Assembly (NCBI RefSeq): GCF_964275005.1
Contig: NC_092702.1
Span: 9,595,330-9,659,329 of the forward strand
From: Diadema setosum
Lineage: Eukaryota > Echinodermata > Echinoidea > Diadematoida > Diadematidae
Length of the DNA: 64,000 nt
Direction: 5' to 3'
The position numbers and the translations under genes were made by a program. Positions 55,832 through 64,000 of this stretch are shown one piece after another (the first letter of the stretch is position 1; each line of letters opens with the position of its first letter). The notes under the pieces were generated by a model, which did no database searches, was not told the DNA's origin, and worked only from the letters and a program-made list of their open reading frames with translations.

Positions 55832-57470
55832 TTTATTTGCCTGCCTTTCTCTCCCTCACATACTGACAAGGGATGACCAAAATATGGTATAACTTTCCTG
55901 AATTAAAGTACAAAGGAACAATTTTCATGAAGCAAGGGTGTGGCATGTCAATTACAAGGACAAATCAGCCTTGATATAAGTTAGCAGTTAGGAAGAAAGT
56001 ATGAGTTTCTTGGAAATATATAGACTGAGAAGACATTGATTACTGAAACTTTGACAGAATTTAATCAAGTAACATCACAGGCAAATGACCATTATCATTT
56101 CGATGAGCACTTTACGAGTGCCTTGATGTCTTATCGACATTCATAGCTCTCAAAACATTAATCCGCTTCGCTCAACTTCCATTTCTTTTCATTTCATTTG
56201 TTTTTCATTTCCAACAGAATCACATACAATCATAAACACAACTTGGTTCAAATATTCACACAACTTGAAATGTTTATCTCTTTATATGAATTTTTGCATG
56301 ATAAAAGTAGTAAAATCAAAATTATGTCCGTAGAATTAATCAACGTTGTATAATGAAACAATGGATTAATAGGTAGCAGGTTGAATATGGTGGGGATTGG
56401 TACTAAAAGGCTTGCTGCAGCCCCCATCTCGAAAAACAAAAATCTAAGCAACCCTTGCTACTCATTAAAAAAAAAAAGTGTGCTCTGGCTTTGTCAAATA
56501 CAGGAAAAAAAAAACTAATGGGGTTGGGGGAAAAGATGGAAAACATAAAAACATAAACTTAGTATACATAGATATATATGGATATATATATATATATATA
56601 TAATATATATATATATACCCACATATATCTGTGTGAGTGTATGTGTGTGCGTATGTGTATCAACTGTTCTGCTTTATGATAGTTTCAGTTTTGTGAGAGT
56701 TTCTTTTCCTATGTTATATCTTTCCGGGGATTCCAAAATGAATGTTAACATTGGTACACTAGAGGCAAAAAACAAACAAACAAACAAAACAAAAAAACCA
56801 AACAAACAAAAATAAACCCGACTGTGTTTGTGAAAAGTTGTATGTGTGAAGGGTATGTTTGAGTGACGAATGGGTTAATTATCTGCTCCTTCAAGGGATA
56901 TTCAATATTCCCGCGGGGGGGGGGGGGGGGGGCATTAAGTCCTACAGTCATTGACAATGACGTAGTCAAGTGTAAACTGAACATTGAAGGGCGGTTTTTG
57001 GCAGGGCAGTGGCATTGCAACGGAATAGTAGGCCCTATCAAAATTTTCAGTTCCTGCATTTTCTCACAAACGAGACAACATGCAAATCATCAATGACGTC
57101 TAAGACGGACCAATACACAAGGAAATGATGATGATGATGATGATGATGATGGTGACAGTTAAAATGATAAGAACAACAACACCATTTATTATGGTTATGG
57201 CAGCATCCCTGAAGTTGCCCCCTTTACCTTGGAAGTGCCCATCTATGATGATGTATCATGTTATGTATACTTGTTTTTATTGCACGGACTAACTGAAAAA
57301 CAGCCGTGGCTGATGTTAGTACCATGATTGAATAAAATGAATGAATGAATGAGTGAATGTGAGTTTATATTGTGATCATTGTGATAATGATGATAATGCA
57401 GATATATTGTTCGTATCATTATCGTTGTTTTCAAAAGTGTCACCCGTAAGAATCATTGCTTTCTGTTATG
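55832..57470. repeat. 1.64-kb tandem duplication, unit 1
   Basis: The whole stretch recurs directly at 57471-59113. I saw differences almost only in run lengths of (TA)n, poly(G), poly(A) and (GAT)n. It contains no recognised gene. A (TA)n run lies at 56585-56615. Confidence 0.9.
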
Positions 57471-59113
57471 TTTATTTGCCTGCCTTTCTCTCCCTCACAT
57501 ACTGACAAGGGATGACCAAAATATGATATAACTTTCCTGAATTAAAGTACAAAGGAACAATTTTCATGAAGCAAGGGTGTGGCATGTCAATTACAAGGAC
57601 AAATCAGCCTTGATATAAGTTAGCAGTTAGGAAGAAAGTATGAGTTTCTTGGAAATATATAGACTGAGAAGACATTGATTACTGAAACTTTGACAGAATT
57701 TAATCAAGTAACATCACAGGCAAATGACCATTATCATTTCGATGAGCACTTTACGAGTGCCTTGATGTCTTATCGACATTCATAGCTCTCAAAACATTAA
57801 TCCGCTTCGCTCAACTTCCATTTCTTTTCATTTCATTTGTTTTTCATTTCCAACAGAATCACATACAATCATAAACACAACTTGGTTCAAATATTCACAC
57901 AACTTGAAATGTTTATCTCTTTATATGAATTTTTGCATGATAAAAGTAGTAAAATCAAAATTATGTCCGTAGAATTAATCAACGTTGTATAATGAAACAA
58001 TGGATTAATAGGTAGCAGGTTGAATATGGTGGGGATTGGTACTAAAAGGCTTGCTGCAGCCCCCATCTCGAAAAACAAAAATCTAAGCAACCCTTGCTAC
58101 TCATTAAAAAAAAAAAGTGTGCTCTGGCTTTGTCAAATACAGGAAAAAAAAAAACTAATGGGGTTGGGGGAAAAGATGGAAAACATAAAAACATAAACTT
58201 AGTATACATAGATATATATGGATATATATATATATATATATATAATATATATATATATATACCCACATATATCTGTGTGAGTGTATGTGTGTGCGTATGT
58301 GTATCAACTGTTCTGCTTTATGATAGTTTCAGTTTTGTGAGAGTTTCTTTTCCTATGTTATATCTTTCCGGGGATTCCAAAATGAATGTTAACATTGGTA
58401 CACTAGAGGCAAAAAACAAACAAACAAACAAAACAAAAAAACCAAACAAACAAAAATAAACCCGACTGTGTTTGTGAAAAGTTGTATGTGTGAAGGGTAT
58501 GTTTGAGTGACGAATGGGTTAATTATCTGCTCCTTCAAGGGATATTCAATATTCCCGCGGGGGGGGGGGGGGGGGGGGCATTAAGTCCTACAGTCATTGA
58601 CAATGACGTAGTCAAGTGTAAACTGAACATTGAAGGGCGGTTTTTGGCAGGGCAGTGGCATTGCAACGGAATAGTAGGCCCTATCAAAATTTTCAGTTCC
58701 TGCATTTTCTCACAAACGAGACAACATGCAAATCATCAATGACGTCTAAGACGGACCAATACACAAGGAAATGATGATGATGATGATGATGATGGTGACA
58801 GTTAAAATGATAAGAACAACAACACCATTTATTATGGTTATGGCAGCATCCCTGAAGTTGCCCCCTTTACCTTGGAAGTGCCCATCTATGATGATGTATC
58901 ATGTTATGTATACTTGTTTTTATTGCACGGACTAACTGAAAAACAGCCGTGGCTGATGTTAGTACCATGATTGAATAAAATGAATGAATGAATGAGTGAA
59001 TGTGAGTTTATATTGTGATCATTGTGATAATGATGATAATGCAGATATATTGTTCGTATCATTATCGTTGTTTTCAAAAGTGTCACCCGTAAGAATCATT
59101 GCTTTCTGTTATG
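57471..59113. repeat. 1.64-kb tandem duplication, unit 2
   Basis: Directly abuts unit 1, in the same orientation. It lies just upstream of the second SLC10 gene. A recent duplication, or an assembly artefact from two haplotypes laid end to end. Confidence 0.9.
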
Positions 59114-59491
59114 TGAATAAAAAACGACGAGGATATTGTTTGCGTCAAGCGGAAAATTATGCATATTATAGGGTTACATTCTGCTGACAGATGCGGTTAT
59201 AACATGACAGATAATAAGTGGTTTCGTGGGGGGAAATGACATAATAATCAGAATCGAGTGAACCTCGAACGATGGGGGAAACACACAAGGACGCTTCGAT
59301 TTCGAACGAGAATGTGTAAAGGATGCCGAAGTTGTCCTTTCGATTACACTTTACAAGATTACTTCGGAAAACTAGAAACATGAGATTCTCTGATATATAC
59401 AGACAATAAATGCGAAACGGTACTGTTATTGCCAACCATCATCACAAATTGATATTTGGTTTACTTTGTTTCACAGGTAGGATTTGTTACT

Positions 59492-59687
59492 ATGTCAACT
59501 GCATCAAGTGCGTCCTCCACGATGATTCATATTTCACGCATTCCAGTTCTTGTCGGTGTCTTTCTCTCGCTCCTTGTGATTTTAATTCCTGTCAAAGTCT
59601 CGGCCGTTGACGCGACTGAGGCATCGGAACAACAGATAGCTCTCATAAATGTCACCTTTGACACGGAAGTACTTTACTTGACTGAGG
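59492..59687 (+). CDS. Coding exon 1 of SLC10 gene 2
   Basis: Start ATG taken as the first one after the acceptor at 59476. An in-frame ATG at 59456 lies before that acceptor and would apply only if the leader is not spliced. Ends in phase 1. Confidence 0.75.
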
Positions 59688-59927
59688 GTGAGTATATAGA
59701 AGGGTAACGTAGAAAGCGATTGTGACAAAACACTTCTACTCAGTGGCGTACCGTGGGTCAAGACATTGGGGGGGCACCTCATGGCAACAACATTAGAATT
59801 GCATAACGTAACAATTAAATGCGAGCGAGCGGAGCGAGCGAGCTTGAAAATTTTGACATTTTACAGTCCCCAAACTGCCGTTTGTAGCTATATATGATAA
59901 TATATGTATATATATATATATATATAT

Positions 59928-59980
<53 letters not shown>

Positions 59981-62900
59981 CTTTGGAAATTAAGGGGGTT
60001 GCACCGGGCGCAACTGCTGGCAGTTGCTGGCAGTAACATCACGAGAATGGCATCACGGTTAAATGCGAGCGAGCGAAGCGAGCGAGCTTGAAAATTTTGA
60101 CATTTTATGTTCCCAAAACTGCCGTTTGTAGCTATATTTTTTCGCTTTGGAAATTCAGGGGGGGGGGGGGGCGCACCGGGTGCAACTGCTGGCAATTACT
60201 GGCAGTAATATCACGAGAATGGCATATAACGGTTAAATGCGAGCGAGAGAAGCGAGCGAGCTTGAAAATTTTGACATTTTATGTTCCCAAAACTGCCGTT
60301 TTTTTGTATATTTTTTCGCTTTGGAAATTAAGGGGAGGGGGCGCATCGGCGCAACTGCTGGCAATTACTGACAGCAACATCAGGAGAATTGCATAGCGAT
60401 TAAATGCGAGCGAGCGAAGCGAGCGAGCTTGAAAATTTTGACATTTTACAGTCTCCAAACTGCCGTTTGTAGCTATATCTTTTCGCTTTGGAAATTAAGG
60501 AGAGGGGGCGCACCGGGCGCAACTGCTGGCAATTACTGACAGCAACATCAGGAGCATTGCATAACGATTAAATGCGAGCGAGCGAAGCGAGCGAGCTTGA
60601 AAATTTTAACATTTTACAGTCCCAAAACTGCAGTTTTTAGCTATATTTTTTCGCTTTGGAAATTAAGGAGAGGGCCTGGGCGCACCGGGCACAACTGCTG
60701 GCAATTACTGACAGCAACATCAGGAGAATTGCATAACGATTAAATGCGAGCAAGCGAAGCGAGCGAGCTTGAAAATTTTGACATTTTATGTTCCCAAAAC
60801 TGCCGTTTTTTTTTTTGTATATTTTTTCGCTTTGGAAATTAAGGGGAGGGGGCGCATCGGGCGCAACTGCTGGCAATTACTGACAGCAACATCAGGAGAA
60901 TTGCATAGCGATTAAATGCGAGCGAGCGAAGCGAGCGAGCTTGAAAATTTTGACATTTTACAGTCTCCAAACTGCCGTTTGTAGCTATATCTTTTCGCTT
61001 TGGAAATTAAGGAGAGGGGGCGCACCGGGCGCAACTGCTGGCAATTACTGTCAGCAACATCAGGAGCATTGCATAACGATTAAATGCGAGCGAGCGAAGC
61101 GAGCGAGCTTGAAAATTTTAACATTTTACAGTCCCAAAACTGCAGTTTTTAGCTATATTTTTTCGCGTTGGAAATTAAGGAGAGGGCCTGGGAGCACCGG
61201 GCACAACTGCTGGCAATTACTGACAGCAACATCGGGAAAATTGCATAACGATTAAATGTGAGCAAGCGAAGCGAGCGAGCTTGAAAATTTTGACATTTTA
61301 TGTTCCCAAAACTGCCGTTTTTTTTTTTTGTGTATATTTTTTCGCTTTGGAAATTAAGGGGAGGGGGCGCATCGGGCGCAACTGCTGGCAATTACTGACA
61401 GCAACATCAGGAGAATTGCATAGCGATTAAATGCGAGCGAGCGAAGCGAGCGAGCTTGAAAATTTTGACATTTTACAGTCTCCAAACTGCCGTTTGTAGC
61501 TATATCTTTTCGCTTTGGAAATTAAGGAGAGGGGGCGCACCGGGCGCAACTGCTGGCAATTACTGACAGCAACATCAGGAGCATTGCATAACGATTAAAT
61601 GCGAGCGAGCGAAGCGAGCGAGCTTGAAAATTTTGACATTTTACAGTCCCAAAACTGCAGTTTTTAGCTGTATTTTTCGCGTTGGAAATTAAGGAGAGGG
61701 CCTGGGAGCACCGGGCACAACTGCTGGCAATTACTGACAGCAACATCAGGAGAATTGCATAACGATTAAATGCGAGCAAGCGGAGCGAGCGAGCTTGAAA
61801 ATTTTGACATTTTACAGTCCCAAAACTGCAGTTTGAAGCTATATTTTTTTCGCTTTGGAAATTAAGGGGAGGGGGCGCACCGGGCGCAACTGCTGGCAAT
61901 TACTTACAGCAACATCAGAATTGCATAATGATTAAATGCGAGCGAGCGAGCTTGAAAATTTTGACATTTTACAGTCCCCAAACTGCCGTTTGTAGCTATA
62001 TTTTTTCGCTTTGGAAATTAAGGGCAGGGGACGCACCGGGCGCAACTGCTGGCAATTACTGACAGCAGCATCAAGAGAATTGCATAACGATTAAATGCGA
62101 GCGAGCGAAGCGAGCGAGCTTGAAAATTTTGACATTTTACAGTCCAAAAACTGTCGTTTGTAGCTACATATATATTTTTTCGCTTTGGAGGGAGGGGGCG
62201 CCCGATGCGCCCCCTGGATCCGCCACTGGTAGTCAATGGTGTCGGTTTATGTTCATGATTGGGGGTGGTATGACCAGCGAGGGGGCGTCGAAGTGACCAA
62301 GCGGGAGAAGGATGTCCAAAATCTGCACTTTACATAGAGCATCCCCTAATTTGTTTGTGTTTGTGAGTGTGTGTGTTTCATATAGTTGGAAAAGTTAGGA
62401 AATAGCCAAGGTCGAGTCTTATTATTGACAATGCAAGGCATTTTGATATAGACTAGTATGTAAAGCAACACTGCAAAATCAATGATCAAGCTTTGATAGC
62501 AAATGTGTACAACCTATATCAAACATCACATTGCGCAACATTGCAGCGACTCTTTTTGCCATTCCGATGTTCTGAGTATACACTACGCACATCCTGCTTG
62601 TATTCAAAATGCCAACCAGGAATCACACTGAATCACAATCTTTTGTCGTCTCCGGGCTTTTTGAACAATGTTTCACTATAATACCTCTTTAATTATATGG
62701 TTACAAGAAATCTTAGAAAAATATCTTTTTTCTTGATTATCCTTTCATGTCGATTTCAAAAGCAGTTTACTAACCCTTGAATTACCATTTTGGTAGTTTT
62801 TTTTCTTTTTTTTTTTTTTACCAGCGAATTGGGGGGGCACGTGCCCCCCCATGCCCCCCCGTAGTTACGCCACTGCTTCTACTTCACCTTCAACATCAAA

Positions 62901-63751
62901 GAAGTTGCGTAGTTGCTGCTCAAGCGAAGGCAGTATAACCTAAAAAGGTGGCTATCTGAATATTTTGATGTACGGTCATTTGAAAGCGAGTAACACATGA
63001 AATTTCAGGTATCTTTCTTGGCATATCAATTTAATCAATCCGATTGCTTGTAACTTGATGTGAATTGAGATTCAAAAAGGGATAAAACGACACTCACAAC
63101 TAAAAGAATTAACCGCTTCCGCATGAGTTGCGGATGGTAAGGCCTAGAACTCTGAATGCTACATTCAGAGATCTATTTGATTGTGGGTGAGAGCTGGCCA
63201 AGAACCCTGTGACAATGAAAGTGACGCGCATGAAGTCCTACACGTTTATTTGCTGAGGTATAGAGAATCAACGTATATCAAGCCCGACACGTAAGAAATC
63301 GCTTGAAGAGTTCATCTGAGACGAAACGGGTACATCATGCCACTAATGGAATTAATGTTGAATTTTAGCATCGCTATTAAAACTACATTATTATGACACG
63401 TTACCAAATACAGAGTTAATGAACAAAATTTCGTATCTGCTTATCTTTTATTTGTTTATATTCCGATCTCACACATCCGTAATTGGTTGTACAGGGCGCG
63501 AGGAAACATTTAACTTCACGATTCTTCATTACCTCGACACCGAAAATGCAACGATTGCTTTCCAGAGCGCCAGCGACTTTGCTTTCAAGGTCGTTAACGC
63601 TTCCGATGCTACGATCGCGATTTCTCCAGCCGACGATTACCCGAAGACAATGAGGGTCACGTTACGCGGAAATCACATTTCGATTTCGGAGTTGTCCGTG
63701 TTGATGTCAGTGGGAGAGTCCGTCTTCGAGATCAGTACGACCACGGTCAAG
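59492..63751 (+). CDS. Second SLC10-type transporter gene, first two coding exons (partial)
   Basis: Exon 59492-59687 (65 codons plus one base) has a hydrophobic signal segment (I-P-V-L-V-G-V-F-L-S-L-L-V-I-L) and N-V-T-F-D-T-E-V-L-Y-L-T-E, which parallels N-I-T-F-D-G-L-S-A-L-Y-T-F-E in the first gene. Donor GTGAGT. Exon 63495-63751 joins in frame (phase 1) after acceptor TTGTACAG and gives 86 more residues. These include N-F-T-I-L-H-Y-L-D, F-K-V-V-N-A-S-D-A-T-I-A-I-S and D-D-Y-P-K-T-M-R-V-T-L-R-G, matching the first gene's extracellular domain; it ends at donor GTAGGT in phase 0. An acceptor at 59475-59476 (TTTCACAG) suggests a leader intron here too. The transmembrane exons lie beyond the window. 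Intron 1 (3807 bp) is mostly a hAT-like insertion. Paralogy to 52121-53641 is clear; function is presumed similar. Confidence 0.85.
59733..62883 (-). mobile_element. 3.1-kb hAT-like nonautonomous element, copy 2 (with TSD)
   Basis: The element is 59741-62875, the reverse complement of copy 1. It is flanked on both sides by CTTCTACT (59733-59740 and 62876-62883), a different 8-bp target duplication, so it arrived by its own transposition. It lies in intron 1 of SLC10 gene 2, 46 bp after the donor. Spot comparisons to copy 1 show identity except in simple-repeat lengths. No transposase. Confidence 0.88.
59800..62220. repeat. 170-bp tandem array inside hAT copy 2
   Basis: Inverted counterpart of the array at 34960-37380, with the same order of unit variants. 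A longer (TA)n run stands at about 59906-59979. Confidence 0.85.
63495..63751 (+). CDS. Coding exon 2 of SLC10 gene 2
   Basis: 257 nt, phase 1 in, phase 0 out. Encodes the main part of the extracellular domain with N-glycosylation sites N-F-T, N-A-T and N-A-S. Confidence 0.82.
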
Positions 63752-63846
63752 GTAGGTGGGAAATTTTTAACTAAAAGACATTATCTAAAGTAAGTTTCTT
63801 CTTTTCCCTTCTGCCTCTTCTATTTTTGTTTGTCTTTATTGCTTGC

Positions 63847-63870
63847 TTGTTGTTGTTGTTGTTGTTGTTT
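63847..63870. repeat. (TTG)n microsatellite
   Basis: Seven TTG units in intron 2 of SLC10 gene 2. Confidence 0.85.
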
Positions 63871-64000
63871 TTGAATTTACCATGATAAGTTTTGCCTGAG
63901 AGTTCCTTTTTGGGGGCCTAAACTATAGAAGCTTTGCTTTTAAAGTCTGTTACACCACGTTATGTTATTTTCCCCCAGATACTGCTATCATTGTACAAAA

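Noticed and set aside
59815-60195. 126-codon minus-strand frame in intron 1 of SLC10 gene 2
   Set aside because: Translation of the hAT internal array and its (TA)n run, duplicated in copy 1.

Overview
The window is AT-rich invertebrate genomic DNA with split genes, GT-AG introns and very many short mobile elements. An echinoderm, most likely a sea urchin, is the best guess. The reasons are a secreted protein of tandem discoidin domains like the sea-urchin matrix protein nectin, a foldback element built like the TU elements described in sea urchins, and marine-invertebrate MITE and LINE types. This is inferred from content; no database was searched.

Left third (about 1.1-25.35 kb, minus strand): one long gene. 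It runs from a TATA box near 25.34 kb through a signal-peptide exon (25186-25237) and 13 more exons down to 1164, and continues past the left edge. Each discoidin (F5/8 type C) domain is normally encoded by three exons (A, B, C) with constant phases. The window holds four complete domains and the first two thirds of a fifth. The 14 exons join in one frame for 769 codons, with GT-AG at every junction. The introns hold MITEs, foldback palindromes, a TU-like element and a probable tRNA-derived SINE.

Middle (25.4-51.2 kb): I find no host gene I can support. It holds an inverted pair of tRNA-like heads and a stack of LINE and DNA-transposon insertions: a minus-strand LINE at 30.7-31.6 kb, and a CR1/L2-like LINE at 31.9-38.35 kb broken first by a second LINE (TSD AACC) and then by a 3.1-kb hAT-like element (8-bp TSD). 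The rest is microsatellites, minisatellites and a three-unit repeat element at 48.5-49.1 kb.

Right quarter (51.2-64 kb, plus strand): two neighbouring genes of the SLC10 (bile acid:sodium symporter) family with an SLC10A3/A5-like N-terminal extracellular domain. The first is complete, with its coding sequence in one exon (52121-53641), a predicted intron in its 5' leader, and a poly(A) signal that lies in a SINE-like fragment. The second is intron-containing; only its first two coding exons (59492-59687 and 63495-63751) are in the window, and its first intron holds a second, nearly identical, inverted copy of the 3.1-kb hAT-like element. Between the two genes lies a 1.64-kb tandem duplication.

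I recognised no rRNA gene, no intact tRNA gene, no CRISPR array and no LTR or virus-derived element. Many short open frames are chance readings of simple repeats.
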